Shown: in pieces, positions 8,248-18,021 of the stretch
Position numbering within the stretch: position 1 is the first letter of the stretch
How the letters are laid out: each line of letters begins with the position of its first letter
NCBI RefSeq assembly: GCF_000144645.1
Contig: NC_014377.1
Location: 1,860,001 to 1,924,000 of the forward strand
Direction: 5' to 3'
Source: Thermosediminibacter oceani DSM 16646
GTDB lineage: Bacteria; Bacillota; Thermosediminibacteria; Thermosediminibacterales; Thermosediminibacteraceae
DNA: 64,000 bases
The notes under the pieces: model-generated
Told to the model about the DNA's origin: nothing
Seen by the model: the letters and a program-made list of their open reading frames with translations, nothing else
Databases searched by the model: none
Translations under genes and position numbers: made by a program

Positions 8248-8952
8248 TTGGATACCCTAATAGTTGCCAGAAACTTAAGCAAGGTATACAAAATGGGCGA
8301 AGTTACAGTAGAAGCTTTGAGGGGAGTCAGCTTTGAATTGATGGAAGGCGAAATGGTGGTGGTCCTCGGGCCCAGCGGATCCGGCAAGAGCACCCTGCTC
8401 AATATCATAGGGGGAATGGATAAGCCGAGCGACGGCGAACTTTTTTACATGGGCACACCTCTCCACAGCTCCGACGGAAAGCAATTGACTTCCTATCGCC
8501 GAAACGAGGTGGGATTTGTTTTTCAATTTTATAACCTCCTGCCGAACCTGACGGCTCTGGAAAATGTTCTTCTTTCGGTACAGATAGCCCGAAACCCCCT
8601 TTCAGCCGAGGAACTGCTGAAAAAAGTAGGACTTGCCGACCGGGCGCACCATTTTCCCTCCCAGTTATCCGGAGGAGAGCAGCAGCGGGTAGCCATAGCT
8701 CGAGCCATGGTCAAAAACCCGCGGTTGCTGCTGTGCGACGAGCCCACCGGAGCTTTAGACTATAAAACGAGCATTCAGGTACTTAAACTGCTTCAGGATT
8801 TTTGCTATACGTATTCCAAAACGGTAGTTATAATCACCCACAACGCTGCGATAGCCCAGATGGCCCACAGAGTTTTTTATTTAAAAGACGGCAGGCTGGA
8901 CAGAATCGTGGAAAACGAAAACCCGCTGCCGCCGGAGAAGGTGACCTGGTGA
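8248..8952 (+). CDS. ABC transporter ATP-binding protein, MacB/LolD type
   Basis: Energises the FtsX-type permease encoded next. The TTG at 8248 was chosen because AGGAGG ends at 8240, leaving no room for the upstream GTG at 8242. Walker [10 protein letters not shown] is near residue 42, the Q-loop lies in [17 protein letters not shown], the signature in QLSGGEQQR, and Walker B in [12 protein letters not shown]. The 234-residue length is typical of MacB/LolD ATPases. The stop overlaps the permease start (TGATG), so the two are translationally coupled. Confidence 0.94.
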   Translation: MDTLIVARNLSKVYKMGEVTVEALRGVSFELMEGEMVVVLGPSGSGKSTLLNIIGGMDKPSDGELFYMGTPLHSSDGKQLTSYRRNEVGFVFQFYNLLPNLTALENVLLSVQIARNPLSAEELLKKVGLADRAHHFPSQLSGGEQQRVAIARAMVKNPRLLLCDEPTGALDYKTSIQVLKLLQDFCYTYSKTVVIITHNAAIAQMAHRVFYLKDGRLDRIVENENPLPPEKVTW

Positions 8953-11315
8953 TGCTGTGGCGAAAGATGATAAGGGATTTGAAAGAGAATAAAGGTTCTT
9001 ACATCGCCTGCACCGTGATCATAGTTATGGGCCTTCTGGTTTTTACTGCGTTTACCACGGTGGTGGGAAGTTTACGGGATTCTCAGCAGAAGTTTTATAA
9101 AGAGCAGAATTTTGCCGACGGCTTCATAAAAGTGCAGGCCATACCCCGAAGCGAAGTGAAAAATCTGGAAAGCATCGAAGGCATAAAAAAGATCCAGGGC
9201 CGCCTGGTGAAGGACGTGATGGTATTAAAGCCCGGTGTGAAAGATAACGTTTACCTGCGCCTTGTTTCCATCGACCCCGGCATTTCAAACCCGATAAACG
9301 GGGTGCTCCTTACCCGGGGCAGGCCCCTCGATGACGATTCCATGAACGTATGGATTGACGGTAAGTTTTTTGAAGCAAACAATCTCGATCTGAACGATGA
9401 AATCGAAGTCATAGCCGGCGGCAGGATTAGGAAACTCACCGTGGCCGGGGTTGGGAACAGCCCGGAATTCGTATACGCCCTCCGCACCGCGGCGGACCTG
9501 TATCCTTCGCCGGAAACCTTTGGGATCGCTTTTATCCCCATAAGAGCGATGGAAAAGCTGTTTCCCGATGAAAAAGCTTTCAACGAACTGGTATTTACCC
9601 TGAAGCCGGGAGCCAACTATGAAAAGGTCAAAGAAGAGCTGGAAAAAAGGCTGGAACCCTATGGCGTAGAAAGCATAATCCCCCGTGCGGAACAGATGAG
9701 CCATATGCTTTTGGACCAGGAACTGAAAAGCCTGGAATCCGTATCGACAGCTATGCCCGTAATGTTTCTCTCAATCGCAGGAGCAATTTTATATATTACC
9801 CTTAAAAGGTTGATAGAGCAGCAGAGGGTACAGATAGGAATTTTGAAGGCCGAGGGCTTTACCTCCGGAGAAATCCTATTCCACTACTTGTCCTACGCAC
9901 TGACCATAGGCCTTGCCGGAGGCCTTACCGGCAGTATACTCGGCGCGCTTCTTTCCTATCCTCTGACATCGATGTATCAGGTATTTTTCAACCTCCCCGG
10001 CCTTGAAGGGAGATTCTCCCCGTCTTTAATTTTATTGAGCGTTTTACTTTCGCTTTCTTTTTCTCTTATAGCCGGTTTTCAGGGTTGTAAAAAGGTTCTT
10101 GCCTTGGAACCTGCCGAGGCCATGCGGCCACCCGCTCCCATTCTGGGAAGGAGGGTACTTCTGGAAAAGATAAGCTTTATCTGGAAAATGCTCAGCGTCC
10201 AGGAAATGATGGCCGCGAGGAACATTTCACGGAACTGGGGACGGAGCCTTTTCATATTCTTGGGCATCATGTTCTGCTTTGCCATTTCGGCCTTTACGTG
10301 GTCGATGAATGACCTGGTACAGAAGATGATGTTCGACCAGTACGAAAAAGTGGAGGTTTACGATGTAAAGCTCATCCTCTCAAGGCCCCTTGATCAAAAA
10401 AATGTTAACAGGGAACTTAATGCTTTCCCAGGAGTAAGATACGCGGAGCCGGTAGCCGAAGTCCCCGTAACTTTAAAAAACCGGTGGCTGAAAAAGGATA
10501 CGGTCATACTGGGACTTCCCCGGGATAGCCGGCTTTATAACATTCTGGACAAAAATTATAATAAAATCACACCCCCCGAAAACGGTATTCTTCTTTCTGA
10601 AAGGCTGGCAAACCTGCTGAACGCCGGAGTCGGAACAAAGCTGATGGTGGAAAGCCCCATGAAGGCCGGTGAAAATGAGGGTGTTCTTGAAGTTGCAGGG
10701 ATAATCCCCCAGTATGTGGGAATAAACGCTTACATGGAAATAGGGGCTTTGCAGGATTTTCTAAAACACGAAGATATGGCCACATCGATCTTGCTGAAGG
10801 TCGAAGAAGAAGCCATAACCTCCCTCCGGGAAAAATACATGCATAGCAAGTATATAAGTTCTATCGACGAGCGGGAACAGAGGCTCAATAAATTCAAAGA
10901 AATGATGGCATCCTACGGCAGCATGATTTATATATACGCTCTGATCGGAGTTGTAATCGGTTTCGCTATCATTTACAGCTCTTCGGTGATTTCCGTTTCG
11001 GAGCGTAGCAGGGAACTTTCTTCAATGATGGTGCTCGGCATGACGCCGGAGGAGGTACTGTCGGTGGTCACCTTCGAACAATGGTGCATAGGAGTGCCGG
11101 CCATGATTGCAGGCGTGCCGGTCTCAAAAATGATGTTGGCCGGCATATCGCGGGTTGTGAGCAACGATATGTTTACCATGCCGGAAAGCGTGACCTTCAC
11201 CTCACTCCTTCTGGCCTTCGCTGCTACCGTATTCTCTATCTTTATTGCCCAGAAGGTCTCAGCCCGGAAGGTCAAGAGGTTGAACCCGGCAGAAGTCCTT
11301 AAAGCCAGAGAATAA
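8952..11315 (+). CDS. ABC transporter permease with two FtsX domains
   Basis: 787 residues from the ATG overlapping the ATPase stop; a longer open frame from 8802 only overlaps the ATPase. One N-terminal membrane helix (SYIACTVIIVMGLLVF) is followed by an extracellular MacB-like domain. An FtsX core with three helices spans about residues 275-400, then a linker, another helix (SLFIFLGIMFCFAISAF), a second outer domain, and a final FtsX core (MIYIYALIGVVIGFAIIYSS onward). This double-FtsX layout is typical of Gram-positive exporters of lipids or peptides. With the ATPase and the adaptor at 11333 it forms a MacAB-like three-part system; the substrate is unknown. Confidence 0.92.
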   Translation: MLWRKMIRDLKENKGSYIACTVIIVMGLLVFTAFTTVVGSLRDSQQKFYKEQNFADGFIKVQAIPRSEVKNLESIEGIKKIQGRLVKDVMVLKPGVKDNVYLRLVSIDPGISNPINGVLLTRGRPLDDDSMNVWIDGKFFEANNLDLNDEIEVIAGGRIRKLTVAGVGNSPEFVYALRTAADLYPSPETFGIAFIPIRAMEKLFPDEKAFNELVFTLKPGANYEKVKEELEKRLEPYGVESIIPRAEQMSHMLLDQELKSLESVSTAMPVMFLSIAGAILYITLKRLIEQQRVQIGILKAEGFTSGEILFHYLSYALTIGLAGGLTGSILGALLSYPLTSMYQVFFNLPGLEGRFSPSLILLSVLLSLSFSLIAGFQGCKKVLALEPAEAMRPPAPILGRRVLLEKISFIWKMLSVQEMMAARNISRNWGRSLFIFLGIMFCFAISAFTWSMNDLVQKMMFDQYEKVEVYDVKLILSRPLDQKNVNRELNAFPGVRYAEPVAEVPVTLKNRWLKKDTVILGLPRDSRLYNILDKNYNKITPPENGILLSERLANLLNAGVGTKLMVESPMKAGENEGVLEVAGIIPQYVGINAYMEIGALQDFLKHEDMATSILLKVEEEAITSLREKYMHSKYISSIDEREQRLNKFKEMMASYGSMIYIYALIGVVIGFAIIYSSSVISVSERSRELSSMMVLGMTPEEVLSVVTFEQWCIGVPAMIAGVPVSKMMLAGISRVVSNDMFTMPESVTFTSLLLAFAATVFSIFIAQKVSARKVKRLNPAEVLKARE

Positions 11316-11332
11316 AATATGAAAGGAAAGCG

Positions 11333-12583
11333 GTGAGGACTGTGAAAAGAAAAATATTGATAGTTTCGATAATCTTAATCGCCCTGGTGGGGACTTTTTT
11401 CTACGAAAACAATAGGGGCATTGACGCAGAAGTCCTGAAAGTTCAACCGGTCACGGTAACCAGGACTTTTAAGGAGGAAGGTCAAGTAATTCCCGCGGTG
11501 GAGTATTCCGTCCACAGCCTTCAGGCAGGTGAAATAGTCAAACTTAATGTAGAAGAGGGCCAGCAGGTAAAGGCAGGAGATATATTGGCCCTACTGAATT
11601 CAAAAGAGCTGGAGTTTCAATTAAAGCAACTTCAGGCCGAGCTTAAAAGCCTCCGGGGCGAAGAGGCCAAGGCTTTCCAAAAACCCCTGGACTCTGAAAT
11701 AAAAAGCCAGGAATTACTGGTAGAACAGGCCCGGCATGACCTTACAATCCTGGAAAATGATTTTAAGAGAATGGAAAAATTGTATAGCGAAGGCGCCGTT
11801 ACGTTAAAAGAATACGAGAATGCCAGAAATATGATGGAAACGGCGAAAATCAACCTCCAGCGGCAGCAGGAAGCCCTGAAACTACTTTATGAGTCCCGAA
11901 ACCCCACCGGTGAGTCCCGGCAATATTACTCGGGGAGGGCCGAAGCTCTACAATCCCAGATCGACTTACTTAAGTACAGGATCGAAAGGTGCAGGATTAC
12001 TTCACCGGTAGATGGAATAGTGGCCGACCTTACCGTCAAGCAGGGCGATGTCGTAAATCCCGGCTCCAGACTGATGAAGATTTTTCAAAAGGGCGAATAC
12101 CTCGTGGAGGTTTTCGTCCCGGCTGACTCGGCACCGGATATAGCAGATGGAATGAAGGTGAAATTGATTCAGGAAAGGAAAAGCGAAAACCTCATTTTCG
12201 ATGGAGTTGTAGAAAAGGTAGCTCCTACCGCCGTGGAAAAGATATCATCCCTGGGCCTCGAAGAACAGCGCGTCAAAGTTACCGTAAAACCTCTGGCTCC
12301 CCAAAACCTGCAATTAATCCCCGGCACCGTGCTCGATGTGGAATTTACAACGGATAAAAGGGAAGGCGTGCTGGCGGTGCCCAAAACCGCACTATTCCCC
12401 TACGAAAATGGTGACGCCGTATGGGTGGTGGAGGGCAAAAGGGCAAAAGTTCGTCCGGTAAAAACCGGTTTTGAAAGCGAAAGCCTTGCGGTTATAGAAG
12501 AGGGCTTGAAAAAAGGAGACCTGGTCATACTAAATCCCCAGCTGGCAGGGCTTAAAGAAGGAAGAAAAATACGTGTAAAATAA
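11333..12583 (+). CDS. HlyD/MacA-type membrane fusion (adaptor) protein
   Basis: 416 residues. One N-terminal membrane anchor (KILIVSIILIALVGTFFY) is followed by a split lipoyl/biotinyl hairpin (VHSLQAGEIVKLNVEEGQ near 55-72 and ITSPVDGIVADLTVKQGD near 222-239). A long coiled-coil stretch lies between them, then a beta-barrel domain (NLIFDGVVEKVAPTA) and a C-terminal domain ending LAGLKEGRKIRVK. The start is GTG at 11333 after AAAGGAAAG. It is the last gene of the export operon, after the ATPase and permease. Confidence 0.92.
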   Translation: MRTVKRKILIVSIILIALVGTFFYENNRGIDAEVLKVQPVTVTRTFKEEGQVIPAVEYSVHSLQAGEIVKLNVEEGQQVKAGDILALLNSKELEFQLKQLQAELKSLRGEEAKAFQKPLDSEIKSQELLVEQARHDLTILENDFKRMEKLYSEGAVTLKEYENARNMMETAKINLQRQQEALKLLYESRNPTGESRQYYSGRAEALQSQIDLLKYRIERCRITSPVDGIVADLTVKQGDVVNPGSRLMKIFQKGEYLVEVFVPADSAPDIADGMKVKLIQERKSENLIFDGVVEKVAPTAVEKISSLGLEEQRVKVTVKPLAPQNLQLIPGTVLDVEFTTDKREGVLAVPKTALFPYENGDAVWVVEGKRAKVRPVKTGFESESLAVIEEGLKKGDLVILNPQLAGLKEGRKIRVK

Positions 12584-12590
12584 CAAAAAT

Positions 12591-12615
12591 CCCTGACCGG
12601 TACAACCGATCAGGG
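12591..12615. terminator. Bidirectional terminator between export operon and AbgT gene
   Basis: CCCTGA-C-CGGT pairs with ACCG-A-TCAGGG. On the reverse strand it is followed by ATTTTTGTTATTTT, a good T-run for the abgT operon; on the forward strand the tail is weaker. Confidence 0.75.
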
Positions 12616-12631
12616 GACGATTTAAAATCTA

Positions 12632-14176
12632 TTACAGCCGGATCATATTCCCGGGACCCAGGGGTAGGTCGAGGAGATACCAGAGAGAGAACATGATAAA
12701 CCATCCCAGTGCGAAGTAGATTGAAAAAGGAAGTAGGGTAGATATAAGCGTACCCATCCCCAACTTTTCGTCATATTTACGGGCCTGCGAGAGGGCAATG
12801 GGAAAATAAGCGAGCAGCGGGGTGATGGGGTTGGTAATGGAGTCCCCTATCCTGTAAGCCAGCTGAGTGAAGGCCGGGGAATACCCCAAAAGCATGAGCA
12901 TCGGAACGAAGACCGGCCCCAGCACAGCCCATTTAGCGGAAGCGCTGGCAACCAGTAGGTTGATCATAGAGGTTAAGATTATGATGCCGAGCAGCAGTGG
13001 TAAGCCGGTAAAGCCAATATTTTGCAGGAAGTTGGCACCCTTTATGGCCAGAATAGTGCCCATGTTGCTCCAGTTGAAGAATGCCATGAATTGGGCAGCC
13101 AGAAAAGCAAGAACAATATACGAACCCATCGTGCTCATCGCTTTTCCCATCTGGGCGGCCAGATCTTTATCGGATTTAATGGTTCCGGCAACGATACCGT
13201 AGCCAATGGCCGGAAACAGGAAAAATCCGGTCATGATCGGCACTAAACCTTTCATGAAGGGAGAGACGATCAGGGAACCGGTTTGCGGATCCCTCAACAG
13301 CGCATTGGCGGGCAGGGTCAAATAGGCGATTAGGCCCACATAAGCCAGGGCAATGAGGCCCGCGACCCGCAGTGCTTTCTTTTCTACATCGTTTAGGGGA
13401 TGGAACGTCTCATTCTGGCCCAGGAAGGCACCTAAACGGGGTTCAACAACCTTTACCGTCACCCAGCTCCCTACGAAAGTTAGGAGAAAAGTAGATGCAA
13501 TGAAGAAATAATAATTCATAGCTGGATTGGCAATATACTTGGGGTCGATGATCTGGGCCGCCTTTTCCGTAAAACCTGCCAGCAACACGTCCGACATATT
13601 GACAAATAAATTGGCGCTGAAACCACCGGCCACTCCGGCATAGGCTGCGGCAATCCCTGCGATGGGATGCCTGCCGACGCTTGCAAAAATCATCGCTGCC
13701 AGGGGCGGAAGCACTATGAAAGCCGAGTCTCCGGCGGCATTTCCCATAATTCCCGCAAATACAACCGCCGGCACGATAACCGAGACTGGAGCGCCGATCA
13801 ACAACCTGCGCAAAAGTGCACTTATCAAACCGCTGGATTCGGCGACACCTACTCCCATCATCACCACCAGCACCAGCCCGAGGGGTGGGAAGGTAGCAAA
13901 GTTGTTGACCATTTCGGTAAGAATTTTAACGATGTTTTCTCTTTGAAGCAAACTTACCGCTCTTACCACTTCTTTGGTGGCCGGATTTACAGCCTGCCAT
14001 CCGGCGACAGCCGCCACATGAGAGAGGATAATTACAAGCAGAGAAAGCCCGAAAAACAAAGTAGCCGGGTCCGGCAATTTATTACCGCCGCGTTCCACTA
14101 AATTCAAAAGTTTATCAAGAAGAGATGTTTTGTTCTTTTGGATATCCGCTAATTTTTTTGTGGTAGCAACACTCAT
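12632..14176 (-). CDS. AbgT-family transporter (p-aminobenzoyl-glutamate type)
   Basis: 514 residues with about twelve hydrophobic segments. ATG at 14176 was preferred over the ATG two codons upstream, because GGAGGG abuts the first but sits six bases from the second. Conserved AbgT features include GNAAGDSAFIVLPPLAAMIF, then ANLFVNMSDVLLAG, and a late GDSITNPITPLLAYFPI. Family members import p-aminobenzoyl-glutamate or similar acyl amino acids, and some export sulfonamides. It is 13 bp downstream of an M20 amidohydrolase, the classical abg pairing of uptake and hydrolysis. Confidence 0.92.
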   Translation of the reverse strand: MSVATTKKLADIQKNKTSLLDKLLNLVERGGNKLPDPATLFFGLSLLVIILSHVAAVAGWQAVNPATKEVVRAVSLLQRENIVKILTEMVNNFATFPPLGLVLVVMMGVGVAESSGLISALLRRLLIGAPVSVIVPAVVFAGIMGNAAGDSAFIVLPPLAAMIFASVGRHPIAGIAAAYAGVAGGFSANLFVNMSDVLLAGFTEKAAQIIDPKYIANPAMNYYFFIASTFLLTFVGSWVTVKVVEPRLGAFLGQNETFHPLNDVEKKALRVAGLIALAYVGLIAYLTLPANALLRDPQTGSLIVSPFMKGLVPIMTGFFLFPAIGYGIVAGTIKSDKDLAAQMGKAMSTMGSYIVLAFLAAQFMAFFNWSNMGTILAIKGANFLQNIGFTGLPLLLGIIILTSMINLLVASASAKWAVLGPVFVPMLMLLGYSPAFTQLAYRIGDSITNPITPLLAYFPIALSQARKYDEKLGMGTLISTLLPFSIYFALGWFIMFSLWYLLDLPLGPGNMIRL

Positions 14177-14189
14177 TTTCATCCCTCCT

Positions 14190-15374
14190 CTATGCTCTAA
14201 GCTTTCCGTTATTCAAAACGTAGCGTACCAAAAGTTCCACACCGATGGCCAGAGCATCCTCATCTATGTCAAATTCCGGGTGATGATGGGGAGCAACAAT
14301 ACCTTTAGCTTCGTTTTTAGCTCCCACGAAGGCAAAGGCACCGGGAACCTTCTGCAAATAGTAAGCGAAGTCTTCGCCTCCCATCACCGGTTCGGCATCG
14401 ATGACGTTTTCCGCTCCCACCACCTGTGCAGCAATTTGCCGTACGTAGCCTGTTACTTTTTCGTCGTTTATAAGTGACGGATAACCGTACGTATAGTTAA
14501 AACGATAATCGGCACCGTAAGCCGCAGTTATCCCTTTTAGAATTTCCTCCATTCTTTTTTGAATAAGTGCGCGAGTTTCATCGCTGTAGGTTCGAACGGT
14601 GCCGGAGATTTTGGCGATGTCGGCGATTACATTGAAGGTGTACCCCGCCTGCAGTGTACCTACGCTTATTACCGCCGGTTCGATGGGCTTTACGGATCGG
14701 CTGACAATCGTCTGCAATGCGGTAACCACTTGGGCGGCCACCACCACGGCATCGACGGTTTCATGGGGGGCGGAACCGTGGCCGCCTTTGCCGATGATCT
14801 CCGCTGTAAATGAATCAGGTGCTGCCATAAAGGGACCGGCTTTTAAACCGACGGTGCCGACGGGGTAACTGGTCCAAAGGTGAAGGCCGAAGATGTTATC
14901 CACTTTAGGATTTTCCAGCACCCCGGCTTCAACCATGAATTTTGCCCCTCCCGGAACTATTTCTTCACAGGGTTGGAAGATGAATTTAACTTTTCCACAA
15001 AAAGCGTCCTTCAACGATGACAAAGCTATTGCAGCCCCTAACAGCATGGCGGTATGGCCGTCGTGGCCGCAGGCATGGCAGACCCCTTCAACGGTGGAGG
15101 CGTAAGGCACCTTTTTGGCATCCCTTACGGGCAGGGCATCCATATCAGCCCGCAGGGCTACCGTTGGACCGGGCTTTCCGGTATCCAGCAACCCAACAAC
15201 CCCCGTTTTGGCGATTCCGGTCTTTACCTCAAGGCCCAGACTTTTGAGAGTTTCCTCCACAATTTTGGAGGTGCGCGTCTCCTCAAAGCCGAGCTCCGGA
15301 TGCGCGTGAAAATCGCGGCGTAAAGCCTGTACTTTTGGGAAAATCTTTTTTACTTCTTCTCGGATGTCTTGCAT
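14190..15374 (-). CDS. M20-family amidohydrolase (AbgA/AbgB, hippurate hydrolase type)
   Basis: Hydrolyses N-acyl or p-aminobenzoyl amino acids using two metal ions. The ATG at 15374 is chosen because AAAGGAG precedes it by about eight bases; the GTG three codons earlier overlaps that site. Metal-binding motifs are GVCHACGHDGHTAMLLG (about 96-112), FIFQPCEEIVPGGA with Glu, GLHLW, and the late His in VAPHHHPEFDID. A dimerisation domain lies between. The 394-residue length fits. It forms an operon with the AbgT transporter downstream and probably acts on what that protein imports. The 265 bp upstream are AT-rich with no recognisable element. Confidence 0.92.
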   Translation of the reverse strand: MQDIREEVKKIFPKVQALRRDFHAHPELGFEETRTSKIVEETLKSLGLEVKTGIAKTGVVGLLDTGKPGPTVALRADMDALPVRDAKKVPYASTVEGVCHACGHDGHTAMLLGAAIALSSLKDAFCGKVKFIFQPCEEIVPGGAKFMVEAGVLENPKVDNIFGLHLWTSYPVGTVGLKAGPFMAAPDSFTAEIIGKGGHGSAPHETVDAVVVAAQVVTALQTIVSRSVKPIEPAVISVGTLQAGYTFNVIADIAKISGTVRTYSDETRALIQKRMEEILKGITAAYGADYRFNYTYGYPSLINDEKVTGYVRQIAAQVVGAENVIDAEPVMGGEDFAYYLQKVPGAFAFVGAKNEAKGIVAPHHHPEFDIDEDALAIGVELLVRYVLNNGKLRA

Positions 15375-15639
15375 GTCCTTCACTCCTTTAACGTTTTAAA
15401 GTATATTGCGAAAAATTATATATAAAATTTAATATTTATGCAACCAAAAAATTAATCTCTAACGACTCAATGACCGGGATTTTATCGCATTTTTAAGCTA
15501 TTTTGGGCCAGCTGCCTTTTTTTCGACCTTGTTTGATAATTTTTTGTCAGGCATGACGGTCCAAAGTCCCTCAGCTTTACTCCATATTGATTTTGTGTTA
15601 ATGTTATCTTAGTTCCCTTTGGAAACGGGGGTTATTTCG

Positions 15640-16788
15640 ATGGACTGCAAAAAAGTCCTGATACTGTCGGAGAAATTCGGGGCCGGTCACGAGAGAGCCG
15701 CTCTCGCCCTCTCAAAAGGCATAAAAAATATATCCCCCGACACTGAAGTCAAGGTTATCAACTTTTTTCAATATTTCCATCCCCATGTTTCAAAAGTCAC
15801 CCTGAAGATGTACCTGAGCGCCATCAACATGAAGCCCGAAATATGGGGGTATTTCTACGAAAGGGAAAGAAATAAAAAGAAGGCAGGGCTTGCAAAGAAA
15901 CTGCTCCGGTCCGCTATGTATTTTTTCCTCAGGGAAATCCTTGATAAAGAAAGGCCCGACGTAATCGTCTGCACCCATCCCTTCCCGGCCTGCGTGGCGT
16001 CCCGTTTGAAGCAGAAGGGGCTCGAAACCCCACTGGCAGTCGTGATCACCGACTTTGACGTCCACGGCTTCTGGATAAACGACCATACGAATGCCTATAT
16101 CACCGCCGACGAGTTCCTGCTGAAACCCATGTTGGATTTCGGGATCAATCCAAGCATCATATACCCCACCGGCATACCCATAGACCCCAATTTCCACCGG
16201 GAGGTGATCGGGACCGACGCCAAGAGGGCGTTAGGGTTCAGGGAAGATGTGCCCCTTTTGCTTGTGACCGGAGGCGGCCTGGGCCTCACGGTCCTGGATG
16301 AGTATACCGTTAAACAACTGGCTTCGGCGACGGTGCAGCTCGCTATAATTTGCGGTAAAAACCCGCCCTTACGGGAGGCTCTTCGGAGGATCGTCGCGGA
16401 AAACCACCTGGACAACGTGAGGGTCCTGGGATTTGTGAGAAACATGTGGGATTACATGGGAGCGGCTGATCTGCTCATCACAAAAGCCGGCGGCCTCACC
16501 ATCGCGGAAGCCATCTCTAAGGAATTGCCCATCGTCCTATATAACCCCCTGCCCGGCCAGGAGGAGAGAAACGCCGCGTTCCTACTTAAAAAAGGCGTGG
16601 CTAAAAAAGCCCAAAATCAAAAAGAGCTTGTGGATCTGGTTAAAGAATTGACCCGCAACAAACACCTCATTCAAACCATGAAGAGGAACGCCGCAGGCTT
16701 AAAAAAGACCCGGCCGGCGGAGAAGGCAGCGGATATAGTACTCAGCCTGGCGGATCACGGCAATAAAACCGCATTAATTTCCTTTTGA
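15640..16788 (+). CDS. UgtP/MGDG-synthase-like glycosyltransferase
   Basis: GT28-family enzyme that adds glucose or galactose to diacylglycerol to make membrane glycolipids. 382 residues from the ATG at 15640 after GGGGG; the frame extends to a TTG at 15619 but without a ribosome site. The N-terminus KVLILSEKFGAGHERAALAL is the MGDG-synthase acceptor motif. VCTHPFPACVASRL follows. The donor-binding C-terminal domain shows LLVTGGGLGLTV, ADLLITKAGGLTIAEA and PIVLYNPLPGQEERNA. It is a monocistronic peripheral membrane protein with its own terminator. Confidence 0.9.
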   Translation: MDCKKVLILSEKFGAGHERAALALSKGIKNISPDTEVKVINFFQYFHPHVSKVTLKMYLSAINMKPEIWGYFYERERNKKKAGLAKKLLRSAMYFFLREILDKERPDVIVCTHPFPACVASRLKQKGLETPLAVVITDFDVHGFWINDHTNAYITADEFLLKPMLDFGINPSIIYPTGIPIDPNFHREVIGTDAKRALGFREDVPLLLVTGGGLGLTVLDEYTVKQLASATVQLAIICGKNPPLREALRRIVAENHLDNVRVLGFVRNMWDYMGAADLLITKAGGLTIAEAISKELPIVLYNPLPGQEERNAAFLLKKGVAKKAQNQKELVDLVKELTRNKHLIQTMKRNAAGLKKTRPAEKAADIVLSLADHGNKTALISF

Positions 16789-16798
16789 CGAAATATCA

Positions 16799-16830
16799 AA
16801 TCCCCGGTCTTAAAAAGACCGGGGATTATT
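16799..16830. terminator. Terminator after glycosyltransferase
   Basis: AATCCCCGGTCTT pairs perfectly with AAGACCGGGGATT around AAA, followed by ATTTTA. It lies between convergent genes and may serve both. Confidence 0.85.
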
Positions 16831-16861
16831 TTACTTGCTTCACTAAAACTGAGGGGATTTT

Positions 16862-17950
16862 TCACCCTTTTAGTAATTCTTCAAATATGTTCAATTTTCC
16901 ACCTAATTTTTTGCTTACATCTTCTATTATTCCTATTTCTAAAATAAAATCTTTAATTTCTCCGGGTTCGATATATCTTAATGTACCTCTCTCCCTCTCT
17001 TTATCTCGACCGAGGGTCATACAATTTGAAGGCTCTAATCCCACTACGTACTCTCCTTCACCCATCATCTTCCATAGATTAAGATATGGGAGTTCTTTTA
17101 AGTCAAATTTTATGTATAAGCCAAGACCATTACCCATCAATTTTTTGTTAAAAAGCACGGCTAAACCCATTTCTTTGTTTTCTAAAAACTCGTGAAAGTA
17201 TACGTTTTCTATAGTTCCATGCTTAGGGGAAGTGATTTTAAATTGGTCTTTCATATTTTTTTCAGATTCTAAACTCGTTGGAATTGACCTGTCAGAATTA
17301 ATATATATTTCGCTACCTTCATCAACCAGAGGAAATCCCAAATTACAATGGTAAATCATCATGATCGGCGTGCTTTCAAAACCGTTATTTTCAATTCTGT
17401 CATGAAGAAATATCCTGTTCTCCCCCGCCTTAACCTTTATAGTTCGGTGCAAAGTCAGATTTTCCCCGAAAAACTTAGTCTCATGGGATTGACCCGAAAC
17501 CTCGATAATAAAATCCTCTCCATCCCAATAATTTCTACAACAAATATTGTCAGCAGGGCAGTTGCTTATCCTACCGTGGAGCCCTAAATTTTCCCCCAAA
17601 TCAACACATGGTGCGCCGGCGTAAGATATACCGCATGTTGTAAGAAGTCCACCAATGAAGCTTCTAAACCACTCATTGCCGTCTTTTTCAAAAAACTGGG
17701 GTGCAACTATTCCATTTTTTGTTATATACGCTAAATTCACCCCTCGAAAATCGGCAAAGGCGATATCCATATTTCTATCCAATAAAATTGTAAATCTAAG
17801 GCCATTACCATTATTAACATCTACCGCCTCCACGCCTCTTGCCTTTCCCTCAGAAAAAAAATACCTTTTATAACCGGCAATTTGATTTATCGTCCCACAC
17901 TTTCTTAAAAGTTCCTTTTTACTATAATACACATTATTTACTATCGGCAA
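16862..17950 (-). CDS. DUF4432-family aldose-1-epimerase-like protein
   Basis: 362 residues, TTG start after AGGAGGATG. It has the galactose-mutarotase-like beta-sandwich pattern: LLDRNMDIAFADFRGVNLAYI, later GENLGLHGRISNCPAD, then MMIYHCNLGFPLVDEG with the conserved His, and a C-terminal NLWKMMGEGEYVVGLEPSNC. DUF4432 members are found in sugar operons and are thought to interconvert anomers. It is the last gene of the LacI-controlled sugar operon, separated from the binding protein by a stem-loop. A role as mutarotase for the imported pentose or hexose is inferred. Confidence 0.85.
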   Translation of the reverse strand: MPIVNNVYYSKKELLRKCGTINQIAGYKRYFFSEGKARGVEAVDVNNGNGLRFTILLDRNMDIAFADFRGVNLAYITKNGIVAPQFFEKDGNEWFRSFIGGLLTTCGISYAGAPCVDLGENLGLHGRISNCPADNICCRNYWDGEDFIIEVSGQSHETKFFGENLTLHRTIKVKAGENRIFLHDRIENNGFESTPIMMIYHCNLGFPLVDEGSEIYINSDRSIPTSLESEKNMKDQFKITSPKHGTIENVYFHEFLENKEMGLAVLFNKKLMGNGLGLYIKFDLKELPYLNLWKMMGEGEYVVGLEPSNCMTLGRDKERERGTLRYIEPGEIKDFILEIGIIEDVSKKLGGKLNIFEELLKG

Positions 17951-17978
17951 TCTAAATCATCCTCCTATTGAAATATGC

Positions 17979-18012
17979 ATAAAGGCTGCTGAAGTAATTC
18001 AACAGCCTTTAT
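17979..18012 (-). terminator. Intercistronic stem-loop between binding protein and DUF4432 gene
   Basis: ATAAAGGCTG (17979-17988) pairs with CAGCCTTTAT (18003-18012), with an inner TGAA/TTCA extension. The T-run on the reverse strand is short (TTTATGCATATTTC), so a partial terminator or an mRNA 3'-end stabiliser is likely. Confidence 0.6.
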
Positions 18013-18021
18013 GAGACTCGG

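Noticed and set aside
8952-12583. Bacitracin-type (BceAB) resistance module
   Set aside because: A HlyD-like adaptor is present and no two-component system is adjacent, which fits the MacAB layout instead.
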